46,214 bases of DNA from Pseudomonadota bacterium. GTDB lineage: Bacteria; Desulfobacterota; Desulfobacteria; Desulfobacterales; JAHIVH01. The position numbers were made by a program, and so were the translations under genes. A model generated the notes under the pieces. That model searched no databases and was not told where the DNA came from. It worked only from the letters and a program-made list of their open reading frames with translations. Positions 11,101 to 18,789 of this stretch are shown here, piece after piece (within the stretch, counting starts at the first letter, position 1; every line of letters starts with the position of its first letter). The stretch is taken from positions 1 through 46,214 of the forward strand of contig JAHIVH010000056.1 in assembly GCA_018816735.1 (NCBI GenBank), in the 5' to 3' direction.

Positions 11101-11271
11101 GCCCTGATAGAAGCAGCCAAGGAAGGCATAAAAACCTTTTGCATCACCATTGATCAGGCAGGAAATGATTATCTGCGGAAAATGTGCAACCCGGGAAGTT
11201 ACCTGGTCATAAAGGATATATACGCTTTGCCTGAAATACTTCCCAAAGTTGTGGAATCGTTAATGGTATAA
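8194..11271 (+). CDS. Large von Willebrand factor A protein (CbbO/NorD-like) with helical-repeat N-terminus
   Basis: A 1025-residue cytoplasmic protein without signal peptide. The first ~400 residues are all-helical and repetitive, with recurring A-x-x-FF/FL-x-x-x-P/G units such as ALAFLASTG, ALCLAFFSSG, ACDFLKSTP and ALNFFRTVP. A middle segment with FAAHHAGYIEFKTF and IIEDGRIDYCL (about 450-510) matches the NorD/CbbO core. The C-terminal vWA domain has the MIDAS motif DMSAS (about 824-828), the Thr in RMGTAIRH (about 919) and LLSDG (about 944). The MIDAS binds Mg and presents client proteins to the MoxR ATPase encoded just upstream. AGGGAT precedes the ATG at 8194. The pair likely forms a protein-activation machine; its target cannot be named from sequence. 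Confidence 0.88.
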   Translation: MDPMTYLPLNDQPDKNLLTVYSESEPKDCHPDVVKPKGIPEADIKNVFNEYQQLSKNAALAFLASTGTDLSFMSAVEFNKWTELGLKLLRQPQNGEALCLAFFSSGIIFLKKDMFHNMETWVALALEIHFFSPETACDFLKSTPEFLTYRKPFELKQRAQNTIHILKFGENRGRAASSFLLSSSKMHGFMFSLVYKEWLATGLVLSKNSAIAAADFFEFDPDILKELYQTEIKIIFGIVASISQTSCTTGVDFYQTAIFSLLRINPNIREDVLKTTISVSGHTKDIPATFSMIIQALKPHSNPLQEHVFNQAKKIERLSDEAALNFFRTVPIFLSDISDIFLPFWVENGIDILHKNTKDGIRYFSLVSQKSMDEYAKWKHAVRFEDNKEHLTIFANALCGKNLIPKIHDAHDRQKYVNKGLYPERDGYTIVFPPYIAEEKTKPENLRLYKIFAAHHAGYIEFKTFAPEFSKICFLLETFPEKELAFDIFYIIEDGRIDYCLKNDYKGLAPEIEIAVKGMLEKRPVGKPSSIQTVMELLLRVTLNEMDDKRIPDGLRHHYEYLKESLENFYNEQTDVWDVFKKTCEIYPYVSAFNEDIIYESIEPLPVRERPNPFKLPGRLPLSGIPDKLVDNEGEETEGTPVTLSPEALEKLFKNIKKIRVKKSSDDVSTNGLYLPDLDIDLDGGSPPLNDLYNKHLAKHHRSIKRPIRTNGNNYTYDEWDYLQGEYRKNWCCLREKEISGHTPNLYHDIFERHSLLIRKVKRQFQQIRPALLETVRGVEQGDELYMPAVIQGVVDRKAGNTPTERIFVRKEKKIRRIATLLLVDMSASTGEKAPCSSGENLADNPKRPEKRVIDIEIESLVVVIEALNALDDDYAVYGFSGQGKDKVDFYKIKDFKDTYSENLKKRISGIEPKQSTRMGTAIRHAYGKLKDIGSDHKLLILLSDGFPQDLDYGENRKSREYALNDTMMALIEAAKEGIKTFCITIDQAGNDYLRKMCNPGSYLVIKDIYALPEILPKVVESLMV

Positions 11272-11297
11272 GCCAAATACTATATTAAGGAAAAAAA

Positions 11298-12161
11298 ATG
11301 AAACAAAATTTATCAAAGCTTTTGACCTGTTGTGCATGCCTAACCATGGTGCTCTGTTTTTTCTCCGTTTGTGATGCTGAAGTTGAATGGCGTTTTGAAG
11401 ATAATATTCTACTTGATGGAAAACCTCTGGATATCGCCATTTCAAAAGACGGTCGAACAACCTATATCCTTTGCGAAAAAAAAATCCTGATTTATGCTAC
11501 CCTGGAAAAAAAGATTACAGATATCATTCCCATTACCAACAATTTTTCTCAGATAGTAATGATGCCGGATGGAGAAAGACTCCTTCTGACGGATAAAGAG
11601 AAAAACCAGATATCTGTCATTGAGGTTACGCCGGTGTATGATATCAAGGTCGGTCAGTCTCCGGTTATTGGTAATAAAGATGCCAGGGTTCATATTTTTG
11701 CCTTCCTTGATTTTCAATGCCCGTATTGCAGCAGTGCCTACCCTGTATTTGATCAGGTGCTTAAAAAATATGATGGGAAAGTCAATCTCGTTATCAAGCA
11801 TTATCCTTTAAGATCACATAAATTTGCACGGAAGTTGTCTCTTGCAGCATTAGCCGCTGACAGGCAGGGGAAATATAAAGAAATGACAGATTTGTTTTAT
11901 GAAAAGAAAAAAATAGATGATACCACCATTTTACAATATGCACAAGAAATCGGTCTTGATATGGAGACGTTCAACAATGATATCAAAGATCCGGCTTTGC
12001 AGAGGTTACTCTCCGAAGATGTCAAGCTTTCCCAGAAAGTCAGGGTCAGAAGTGTTCCTTCACTATTTGTCAATGGAAGGGTTGCCAAAAACAGAACCGT
12101 TGAGGCGCTTTCTCAACTCATCGATAAGGAACTTAAGAAGGTTAAGCCACTTGCAAAATAA
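11298..12161 (+). CDS. Exported DsbA-like thioredoxin-fold protein
   Basis: A 287-residue protein with an N-terminal signal peptide (hydrophobic stretch about 8-27, LLTCCACLTMVLCFFSVCDA). Residues ~30-115 look like a small beta-propeller-type segment (PLDIAISKDGRTTYIL; IVMMPDGERLLLT). A DsbA/thioredoxin_4 domain follows, with the active site DFQCPYCS (Cys about 141 and 144) and the cis-Pro loop VRSVPSLFVNG. Such proteins act as thiol oxidoreductases or isomerases outside the cytoplasm. A good AAGGA precedes the ATG, 26 bases after the vWA gene, so it is probably the third gene of that operon. It may mature a cysteine-containing exported client of the MoxR/vWA pair (inference). Confidence 0.85.
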   Translation: MKQNLSKLLTCCACLTMVLCFFSVCDAEVEWRFEDNILLDGKPLDIAISKDGRTTYILCEKKILIYATLEKKITDIIPITNNFSQIVMMPDGERLLLTDKEKNQISVIEVTPVYDIKVGQSPVIGNKDARVHIFAFLDFQCPYCSSAYPVFDQVLKKYDGKVNLVIKHYPLRSHKFARKLSLAALAADRQGKYKEMTDLFYEKKKIDDTTILQYAQEIGLDMETFNNDIKDPALQRLLSEDVKLSQKVRVRSVPSLFVNGRVAKNRTVEALSQLIDKELKKVKPLAK

Positions 12162-12170
12162 AGATAATCA

Positions 12171-12197
12171 GGAGGAGGCAAAAGAGCAACCTCCTCC
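12171..12197 (+). terminator. Stem-loop closing the MoxR-vWA-Dsb operon
   Basis: GGAGGAGG (12171-12178) and CCTCCTCC (12190-12197) form a perfect 8-bp GC-rich stem with an 11-base loop, 10 bases after the thioredoxin stop. The following sequence, TGTTAAATTG, is only weakly T-rich, so efficiency is uncertain. Confidence 0.5.
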
Positions 12198-12272
12198 TGT
12201 TAAATTGTGAGGCAATTTTTTCAAGAAGCCACTGCAATTGGTGAATTCTTGATGTTAAAAATTTAAAAGAGG

Positions 12273-14216
12273 TTACATGTCAAGCGCTATAGTATAGCAT
12301 TCAAAGCATTCCTCGCCATTATACCTGAGAGTGACCTTACCCGTACCAATAGCACCTAACGTTACTGGAACAGTAACATCAGCCTCTCCAATACCGCCGC
12401 CGGAAAGATAGAATGTCCCTGTAATCTCACCAGAACCTAAAAATAAGGTACCCTCCATCGTACCACTTAGTGCAATTGATCTTCTGCCGCCACAGTCAAT
12501 CGTATCGGTATCTTTATCATAGTCAACCGAAGTCCTGAAATTGGTGAGCGTAATTCTGATAGTCTTGTAAAAGATACTCCCCGAGATATAAATCTGAAAA
12601 GTTCCATTATTCCCGGATTCGGCAACACATCCAGGTGTGCATTCATCACAAGATGATATGTCATAGTTATTATTGACCGGATCTAAAACGCCAACTTCCT
12701 TTATGACTTCATAAATCATAAGCTGGGTTAATGAATCAGCTAACTTCCACCCTTCTGCACCGGTATAATCCATTTTGCCTTCGTCATAGCCACTCAATTC
12801 GCTTTCGGTAACTGTATTGAAAGCTCTGACTTTATAATACTTGAAATTCTTGAAATCATTAATTTCAGTGCGTATATCTCTTTCCCATTGAGCCATAGCT
12901 GCATCATAGGCGTCCAGCTCTGCAGATGTCGGATTTGATGTATTTGCAAAATAATCTGCCATGACAGGTTTATCCGAAAGGATGAACGACTGATCCTGCA
13001 TGTCATTGTAGAACACATGGGGAGCAAGAACGGTATCTCTTAAAACATAGGGGCCGTCAGGTTCATCTGAACTGTACACATCATAACCGGTTGCCCATGG
13101 AACAAGCTCCCATACAATGTTAACTCTGTCATTGAGGTTGTTGTTGTCCATTGCATCGCCGGAAGCATCCAAATTGACATCTGTTGCATTCACACTCTGA
13201 GGCGGAAGAAATTCAACACAATCGGAATCATAACCATCCTTGTCTCCATCACAATCATTATCAAGAGCATCAGAACATACACCGTCTCCGGGAGGTCCTT
13301 CAGTTGCGCCTGGATGCACATATTCATTGGTATCATCACAGTCATCCCCACCGCATGTATCGCTGACATAGGAATCGCCGTCCTCATCGAGTAATTCTCC
13401 AGAGCAGGTTCCGTCTGCACAGGCATCATTCATGGTACAAGAATCACCATCATCACAGGAAACTGTATTGTTAATGTTCCTGCATGAACCGTCAATACAT
13501 GAATCATTGGTACACTCGTTATTATCATTGCAATTCATTTGCGGACCGGCAATGCATGATCCGTCTGAGCAGACATCATTTACGGTGCAGGCATCACCAT
13601 CATCACAGGAGGCTGTATTGTTGGTGTTCACACAGGCACCATCCGAACAAGAATCGGTTGTGCAGGGGTTGCCGTCATCGCAGTCTGCTTTTGTTGAACA
13701 TTGCTGACATCCTGTATCTTCTCCGTCAATGACGCCGTCACAATCATTATCGAATGTGTCCGTACATGCAGGATCCCCATTAGCGCCTTCTGTTGCATTG
13801 GGATGAATGGCAGCGTTACCATCGTCACAGTCAACCAACCCACAATCACCACCCTCCACAGAAAAACCATCTCCATCACTATCTGTGCACTCACTATCGG
13901 TTACTATGACGGTCCATTGACAATTTTCAGTATATCCGAAATATGTATTTTGAACTGCGATACGATAAGTGCCCATATCATAGTCATTACTATCAAAAAG
14001 ATAGGTTTTCCCCGTTTCACCATCCAGCGAGACCGGGGCTTCAGCACCAACATATAACAGCCACTGGTTGTCGCCAGTTGAGCTAACAGATAGGGTAATC
14101 TGTTCACCTTTGACCAAAATAATATTAACATTTGGATCAGGTGTTTTGGTAAGAATACAACCGCTTAGAAACAAAAATGGCACGAGTAAAGTTGTGCAAC
14201 ACAATAATTTCCTCAT
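12273..14216 (-). CDS. Cys/Asp-rich lipoprotein with MopE-like metal-binding repeats and an Fn3-like domain
   Basis: A 647-residue lipoprotein. The signal peptide ends in the lipobox LSGC (Cys20). Residues about 25-110 look like an Ig-type beta domain. Residues ~110-340 hold Cys/Asp-rich repeats: DCDDGNAAIHPNATEG and DCDDTNEYVHPGATEG, each followed by DNDCDG, which is the MopE-type putative metal-binding motif. Between them lie several CDDGDxCT-x-ND-x-C-x-DG-x-C units. A fibronectin-III-like domain (WELVPWATGYDVYSS) and a C-terminal beta-rich, Cys-containing domain follow. The parent family binds metal at the cell surface, with copper known for MopE. Ligand and role here are unknown. GGGGAGG precedes the ATG. 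It stands alone, with about 300 bases of AT-rich non-coding DNA upstream. Confidence 0.8.
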   Translation of the reverse strand: MRKLLCCTTLLVPFLFLSGCILTKTPDPNVNIILVKGEQITLSVSSTGDNQWLLYVGAEAPVSLDGETGKTYLFDSNDYDMGTYRIAVQNTYFGYTENCQWTVIVTDSECTDSDGDGFSVEGGDCGLVDCDDGNAAIHPNATEGANGDPACTDTFDNDCDGVIDGEDTGCQQCSTKADCDDGNPCTTDSCSDGACVNTNNTASCDDGDACTVNDVCSDGSCIAGPQMNCNDNNECTNDSCIDGSCRNINNTVSCDDGDSCTMNDACADGTCSGELLDEDGDSYVSDTCGGDDCDDTNEYVHPGATEGPPGDGVCSDALDNDCDGDKDGYDSDCVEFLPPQSVNATDVNLDASGDAMDNNNLNDRVNIVWELVPWATGYDVYSSDEPDGPYVLRDTVLAPHVFYNDMQDQSFILSDKPVMADYFANTSNPTSAELDAYDAAMAQWERDIRTEINDFKNFKYYKVRAFNTVTESELSGYDEGKMDYTGAEGWKLADSLTQLMIYEVIKEVGVLDPVNNNYDISSCDECTPGCVAESGNNGTFQIYISGSIFYKTIRITLTNFRTSVDYDKDTDTIDCGGRRSIALSGTMEGTLFLGSGEITGTFYLSGGGIGEADVTVPVTLGAIGTGKVTLRYNGEECFECYTIALDM

Positions 14217-14486
14217 AAACGCCTCCCCTTTTTTTGTTAAAAAAATGACATTAAACTAATTAAAGCAACCATCACCTGATAATTACGCCTGTCACTAAAG
14301 TCCCCAAACTTTGAGCGTATGTTCTGAAATGCAATCCAACTGTTATATGACTGTTTATTGTGGAATCTTCAAAACATACAATCAATTGAAAAACAATGTT
14401 CATTTCATTAAATAACGGTTATCATTTTAATGTCAAGAAAAACCGAATATAAATTTGGAAATTATTGAGACAATGGACCAATGGGA

Positions 14487-14514
14487 AATTTTGTATTCAT
14501 TTATACACAAAATT
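14487..14514 (-). terminator. AT-rich inverted repeat downstream of the AMMECR1 gene
   Basis: AATTTTGT and ACAAAATT form perfect 8-base arms around a 12-base loop, 8 bases past the AMMECR1 stop codon. The stem is AT-only apart from two GC pairs, so it is a weak candidate. The remainder of 14217-14486 shows no gene. Confidence 0.25.
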
Positions 14515-14521
14515 CATTATA

Positions 14522-15346
14522 TTAATATACAATATCCGAATCAGATGAGACAATCGTGCCGGGTTTGAGGTGGTCACCTGGGTTGACATTAACCGTTTTC
14601 AGGCCACAATCGCAAGGGATACAGCCGAGAAGTCTTGCGCCATTTTTACCCACAACAGCGCCTTTGCCGCCAACCACCTTTCTTCCGTATTCATCTTCTT
14701 CAAAATGAATGGCCTGATAAATGGAAATCCGGATATTTTTAAAATCATTTTTCCAGATATCCGGTGGTGCGCCGTGTTTTTCACATAAGTGGGACAAAAA
14801 AGAAACCTTATCCGGAAGCTGTTCCCAGACTTGCGGCAGATAGGTAGAACTTCCAAATCGGGTTTCAAGGATCACACCGTCTGTTCCAGGACGTAAATTT
14901 TGAAGCAGTTCATCAGGTGATTTTGCATGTAAGGGTTCAGGTATGGTCAGGATGCTGATTTCTATTTTGATTTCCTTCAGCTCATCAATAGATACGGGTC
15001 TGAATCGCGGATCTCTTGTGGCCGCATAGATGGTTCGATCCATCACGTTAAAATAAATCGGCTGATCCGGTTCGAACAACCCAATGCATCCTCTCAAGCC
15101 CGTCCCTTTTTTGCTTAAAGTGACAAAACAGGCCCGTTTTTGATGAAGGGATGCAGGCAATTTTGTTTTATCCACAAAAGGATAATCGCCATCTGTTAGA
15201 TATTTTTGGAGTGTATATCTCGAAATGTTCAGCAGACAGGCTTTATCGTTCTCGCTGAAAGATTCAGATTCTGATGCATTCAGATTAATTATAGTGCCCA
15301 ATGACACCATAACGAACAAACCAATCAAGATAAGCTTTGTTTTCAT
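14522..15346 (-). CDS. Exported AMMECR1-domain protein
   Basis: About 274 residues from the ATG preceded by TAAGGTG; an upstream GTG (15355) is less likely. It has an N-terminal signal peptide (LILIGLFVMVSLGTIINL) followed by a complete AMMECR1 domain with the family hallmark GLRGCIGLF and RDPRFRPVS. The domain's biochemical role is debated; family members occur beside MEMO and radical-SAM proteins. Here it is unusually secreted, and it carries a C-terminal extension with CIPCDCGLKTVNVNPGDHL, whose clustered cysteines could bind metal. The neighbouring downstream genes are the lipoprotein and non-coding DNA; upstream are an alpha/beta hydrolase and a nitroreductase on the same strand. Function unknown. 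Confidence 0.82.
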   Translation of the reverse strand: MKTKLILIGLFVMVSLGTIINLNASESESFSENDKACLLNISRYTLQKYLTDGDYPFVDKTKLPASLHQKRACFVTLSKKGTGLRGCIGLFEPDQPIYFNVMDRTIYAATRDPRFRPVSIDELKEIKIEISILTIPEPLHAKSPDELLQNLRPGTDGVILETRFGSSTYLPQVWEQLPDKVSFLSHLCEKHGAPPDIWKNDFKNIRISIYQAIHFEEDEYGRKVVGGKGAVVGKNGARLLGCIPCDCGLKTVNVNPGDHLKPGTIVSSDSDIVY

Positions 15347-15375
15347 ATGATTCACCTTATTTCAAAATCGGTTCA

Positions 15376-16458
15376 TCATGAGGCCGAATCTGGCCAAAAC
15401 CCCATATCCTCCAAAAATTTATACCAGAGCTGCCCTCTTTTTTGATTGTTAAAAATAAGCCAGTGTCCCCCGGTTAAAAAAAAATGCTGTGGCCAGTCCC
15501 ATTTTTTTAGGATTCGGTAGACATTTTCAGATAGACAGAGTTGATCGCCCTTTGAAGCAATGAAAATAAGCTTATCTTTATCAATTTTCGGATAAAAATT
15601 CAATGGAGAGTGCAATGTCCAGATGGTGTTCATCTTTTCTCTAAATCGGGTGTTTACCGGGAAATCGAAATGAACCGAATCCGGGCCAAATGGTTTTGAA
15701 TAATCAAGGGCCGGAACGATCATTGCCGCAAAGGATATTCTGTCTGTTAGACATGAAAAAAGCGATGCATTATAGGCGCCCATACTGGCGCCAATGATCC
15801 CTATCTCCTTTACGCCCATGTCATTCAGGATATTAAACGTGGTATTGAGATCGGTCATGGTATGGGAGACAGCCTCGCATGTCATGACCACATCATCTGG
15901 CTGTAAAAAAATCCCACGATCGAGTTTGTTAACTGGTGCTCTTTTCCAATGGAACGGACTGATAAACAAAACGACATCCAATCCCTTTTGGTAGAGCCTT
16001 TTAACGCTAAACATTTTTTCTGCCTGATTGGGTGCTCCTAACATATAGCCATGAAGGCATAGGATTGTTTTCCGGGGTGTTTTGCTACCATGTGTCCATC
16101 TGACAAAATAGGAATTCTGATTGTTTTCGTGGAAATGGTAACGATCTCTGACCAAAGGATTCAAGACCTGAAAATGACTTTTAAATGTGTAAAGTTCTCT
16201 TGATCCGTCTTTAAAAGGTTTTTCCGAGAGCTTACGGCAGGAAGGCGCCATATCATTCAGTTGGAAGAGATTGATTGGATTTTCCGTGATGCCATGCTCA
16301 AAGTAAAAGTCAATTTCTCTTTCATATGTTACAGGATCAATCTGTTTTTTAGGCTTTATCCGGTTCAATATTTTAGGGATACTTAAAAAAATATGATCAA
16401 CACTGCTGCCGATATGATCCAGAATATTCGTTTTGATGCCGATAGTCATAAGATTCAC
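15376..16458 (-). CDS. Alpha/beta-hydrolase-fold protein
   Basis: A 360-residue cytoplasmic protein with the oxyanion-region motif LCLHGYMLG (about 133-141) and nucleophile elbow IGASMGA with Ser about 225. A late acidic loop, KGDQLCLSE, and GGHWLIF (about 338) probably supply Asp and His. It resembles the uncharacterised ABHD18-like/DUF group of alpha/beta hydrolases. Substrate unknown. Translation starts at GTG 16458 or ATG 16449. The gene follows the nitroreductase by only 4 bases, so the two are co-transcribed, and the AMMECR1 gene is 20-odd bases further on. Confidence 0.8.
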   Translation of the reverse strand: MNLMTIGIKTNILDHIGSSVDHIFLSIPKILNRIKPKKQIDPVTYEREIDFYFEHGITENPINLFQLNDMAPSCRKLSEKPFKDGSRELYTFKSHFQVLNPLVRDRYHFHENNQNSYFVRWTHGSKTPRKTILCLHGYMLGAPNQAEKMFSVKRLYQKGLDVVLFISPFHWKRAPVNKLDRGIFLQPDDVVMTCEAVSHTMTDLNTTFNILNDMGVKEIGIIGASMGAYNASLFSCLTDRISFAAMIVPALDYSKPFGPDSVHFDFPVNTRFREKMNTIWTLHSPLNFYPKIDKDKLIFIASKGDQLCLSENVYRILKKWDWPQHFFLTGGHWLIFNNQKRGQLWYKFLEDMGFWPDSAS

Positions 16459-16462
16459 TTTT

Positions 16463-17311
16463 TTATTTCCAGTTCACCTTGGGCGCTTTCCGTGACGTTG
16501 TTTTTTTATGCAACAGTTCCGGATATCCCAGAACCACACTTGCAAATACTTTCTTCTTGTCAGGAATACCCATCCATTTTTTGAGCTTACGGTCAAATTT
16601 AAGGGCCACCACAACAAATCCAATAAAACAGGTTCCCAGTCCCAGGGCAGATGCATAATTTACGAAATTTGTCGCAGCAATATTACAGTTGGCCTCGGCA
16701 AAGTTGGCCTTGGCCGGAGCCAAAAAAAGAACAAGTGAAGGCGCATCGTGAAGCACCAGATCCCTTCCCTTGCGTGTTTCCTTTTTATAAAAATCCATGG
16801 CATCCAGATACTTCAGGTATTTTGTGCCTACAAGACGTTGAAGCCGTTTGCCAAAGGGTGTTGAAAAAAAATGATCCAGTTTCAGTATAAATGAAAACAT
16901 TCTTTTAGAAATTTTAGTTAACAGCGATTTGTCGGTGATAATGATATATTCTACATTTTGATCATTGCTTGCTGTTGGTGAATACCGGGACAGGTCGATC
17001 AGTTTCTCGATCATTTCCTTTGAAACCGGCTGTTTTTTAAAATGCCTGATGCTTCTCCTTGCCTTGACAGTTTCCGCGTATGCGTCTCCATCAATCAGGG
17101 AGGACTGCACTTTTCGTATCTGTGATGCATCCAGTGCATCATGATCAATTGCCTGGTTCGGGCATATTGCCATACAATGGCTGCATCGGTTACAGAATTC
17201 CTCATGGATGATGACGGAGGTGTTGTTCTCAATTCCCCATACGCCTGAAATACAATCTTTGACACATAACATGCAGTTGTTGCAATTTTCTTCGATTTTT
17301 CGGATTCCCAT
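16463..17311 (-). CDS. Nitroreductase-family protein with N-terminal 2x[4Fe-4S] ferredoxin domain
   Basis: About 282 residues from the ATG preceded by GGGAAGG; a longer start at 17335 lacks a site. Residues ~5-50 carry two ferredoxin clusters (CNNCMLCVKDC and CNRCSHCMAICP). The rest is an FMN-binding nitroreductase domain opening with the conserved ARRSIRHF and SRYSPTASNDQN, and closing with VLGYPE. Proteins of this layout transfer electrons from ferredoxin clusters to FMN and reduce small, often unknown, electrophiles. It heads a minus-strand run with the hydrolase and AMMECR1 genes. The specific substrate cannot be inferred. Confidence 0.88.
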   Translation of the reverse strand: MGIRKIEENCNNCMLCVKDCISGVWGIENNTSVIIHEEFCNRCSHCMAICPNQAIDHDALDASQIRKVQSSLIDGDAYAETVKARRSIRHFKKQPVSKEMIEKLIDLSRYSPTASNDQNVEYIIITDKSLLTKISKRMFSFILKLDHFFSTPFGKRLQRLVGTKYLKYLDAMDFYKKETRKGRDLVLHDAPSLVLFLAPAKANFAEANCNIAATNFVNYASALGLGTCFIGFVVVALKFDRKLKKWMGIPDKKKVFASVVLGYPELLHKKTTSRKAPKVNWK

Positions 17312-17391
17312 TTTATCCTTCCCTGCCACATTCATAAAAATAAAAAACGTTTCAAACTATTCAATTTTCAGTTTTGCCCGGTCATCAAAAT

Positions 17392-17694
17392 CTACAGGAT
17401 CGATTTTAAATTTAAAATGGTTGCGCCCACATGTTGCATTTCCGCATCTTTTAAATCGAGAAAGGGTTGTGCAATTTTACGGGTTTCTGCGGTTTTATAG
17501 TAATCAACCAGGATAAATGATTCTTCATTTGTACCAGCATCGTAAATCATGGCCATATGTATCTGCCGGTTTCTGTAGATCATGATGCGGTGATGAACAA
17601 TATCCTGGTAAATGATTTCATATCCAAGTTTTTTCAACCCTTGATGGATAATTTTTTTCATTTGAGATCCTTTTTTAAAAGTGACCGTGTCCAC
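17392..17694 (-). CDS. Small protein of unknown function
   Basis: About 100 residues from a GTG start next to a strong GAGGAGGAG. An internal ATG at 17661 with AAGGATC is an equally plausible start (89 residues). The protein has mixed alpha/beta composition with HHRIMIYRNRQIHMAMIYDAGTNEESFILVDYY, suggesting a small antiparallel sheet. No signal peptide, membrane segment or Cys motif is present. I do not recognise a family. It is divergent from the next small gene (17903) and lies upstream of the nitroreductase on the same strand with an 80-base gap. Confidence 0.55.
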   Translation of the reverse strand: MDTVTFKKGSQMKKIIHQGLKKLGYEIIYQDIVHHRIMIYRNRQIHMAMIYDAGTNEESFILVDYYKTAETRKIAQPFLDLKDAEMQHVGATILNLKSIL

Positions 17695-17902
17695 CGCTCC
17701 TCCTCGTTTTGATTGATAATCTCAGACAAACATCATCTACTTATGATTAATAAAGAGAAAAAAACAACACTATTTTTAATTGCGTTTCACGGTACAAAAA
17801 ATTTTTTCTTCTGCCATAAAAGGCCTCTTTTGTTATGGCCGGGTTTATAGTATATAAGACGGTACCAAATCTAAATGACCTTGAGGAAAATGAGACAATT
17901 CT

Positions 17903-18259
17903 ATGAGCAATGTCTGTATTCTATTCGGAGAAATACACATCAATTCTGAGCCGGACGCCATTAGTCTGAAACAAATTCTTGAAAGGCGTATTTACCTTGA
18001 TACCTATGACTATATCCCGGAAAAAAAAATACTGATCATAGATGCCGGCTTTGACACGCTGAAACATATCAATTGGCTCGAGAAATTTGTATATAAAAAA
18101 ATATCCGAGTACATGCCTGAAAACAGCTTTGGCAGACTTTATTTTAAAGAAGGACAGTTTTTTTCCTGTATCTATTTCGGGTATCAGAAATATCATATCG
18201 CAGACTATGGTGAACCGGATTTCCCGGAATGGTGGAATGGAAAAGGGATCAGAGGATAG
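17903..18259 (+). CDS. Small protein of unknown function
   Basis: A 118-residue soluble protein with no recognisable domain. It is rich in aromatic residues (FYKKISEYMPENSFGRLYFKEGQFFSCIYFGY) and has an N-terminal beta-strand-like start, SNVCILFGEIHI. GAGGAAAATGAGA lies upstream but is poorly spaced. Its 3' end overlaps the 3' end of rseC on the other strand by 11 bases. The 200-base divergent region with the preceding gene contains the inverted pair GCCATAA/TTATGGC (around 17814-17846), possibly regulatory. Coding status rests on length and amino-acid composition only. Confidence 0.5.
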   Translation: MSNVCILFGEIHINSEPDAISLKQILERRIYLDTYDYIPEKKILIIDAGFDTLKHINWLEKFVYKKISEYMPENSFGRLYFKEGQFFSCIYFGYQKYHIADYGEPDFPEWWNGKGIRG

Positions 18260-18701
18260 TTCTTCCCGGCTGAAGGATTCGGATAATCTCCGGTCTGTAT
18301 TCATCCTTCTTTTCAAGCCGTCTTCCCGTCAGGATAACGATGAAAAGGGAAATAAAAAAAAACAGGAATCCCATTAGCGCGGATACAACAGATGCATCAT
18401 ACGGAAGTGACTCAGATAGCTTCTCACCGGTGATTGCACCAAAAAGTAGGAAAATAACAGGCAGAATATATAAGAGGAAAGTCAGTTTAAACAGGGATGC
18501 AGGTTTAATGGAAAGGATCACCCGGTCCCCCACATTGGCGTTCAATGGATTCAAGGCGTCTATTTCGACCTGGTTGCCCCCCCCGCCCATCACATGACAA
18601 GCGTCTCTTGACGTACATGATTCGCAGGAGGACGATTTGGTTGACTGGACGAGCGCATGTGTTTCAAATGTCTTTACAACAATACCTTGCTCAGTGGCCA
18701 C
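18249..18701 (-). CDS. rseC: RseC/SoxR-reducing-system family membrane protein
   Basis: A 150-residue protein with the RseC layout. It has a short N-terminal cytoplasmic domain with a Cys cluster (SSSCESCTSRDACHVMGGGG), a beta segment (VGDRVILSIKP), then two membrane helices (about 74-95 and 104-126) and a basic tail. RseC-family proteins act with Rnf/Rsx complexes in reducing SoxR and often sit by rnf operons, as here. The gene starts at GTG with TAAGGAT upstream. A strong terminator separates it from the end of rnfB, so it probably has its own promoter or depends on read-through. The Cys cluster could bind an Fe-S centre (inference). Confidence 0.85.
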   Translation of the reverse strand: MATEQGIVVKTFETHALVQSTKSSSCESCTSRDACHVMGGGGNQVEIDALNPLNANVGDRVILSIKPASLFKLTFLLYILPVIFLLFGAITGEKLSESLPYDASVVSALMGFLFFFISLFIVILTGRRLEKKDEYRPEIIRILQPGRTIL

Positions 18702-18721
18702 AGCATAAATCCTTACAATTT

Positions 18722-18765
18722 AAAAAAAAAGACCGGCTTTCCTCTATATTCAGGACAAGCCGGTC
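18722..18765 (-). terminator. Intrinsic terminator of the rnf operon
   Basis: On the minus strand, a perfect 9-bp stem GACCGGCTT/AAGCCGGTC (18731-18765) with a ~17-base loop is followed by nine T residues (18722-18730). This is a textbook terminator 25 bases past the rnfB stop. Confidence 0.85.
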
Positions 18766-18789
18766 AATACATTTATCTGATCAGACGCA

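Noticed and set aside
12171..12197. Shine-Dalgarno-like GGAGGAGG sequestered in a stem, considered as an RNA switch
   Set aside because: No open frame follows on the plus strand, so a terminator-like stem is the simpler reading.
13190..13720. Repetitive CATC/ATCACC-rich sequence considered as a CRISPR or DNA satellite
   Set aside because: The periodicity comes from codons for Cys/Asp-rich protein repeats of the MopE-like lipoprotein on the minus strand. There are no uniform repeats or spacers.
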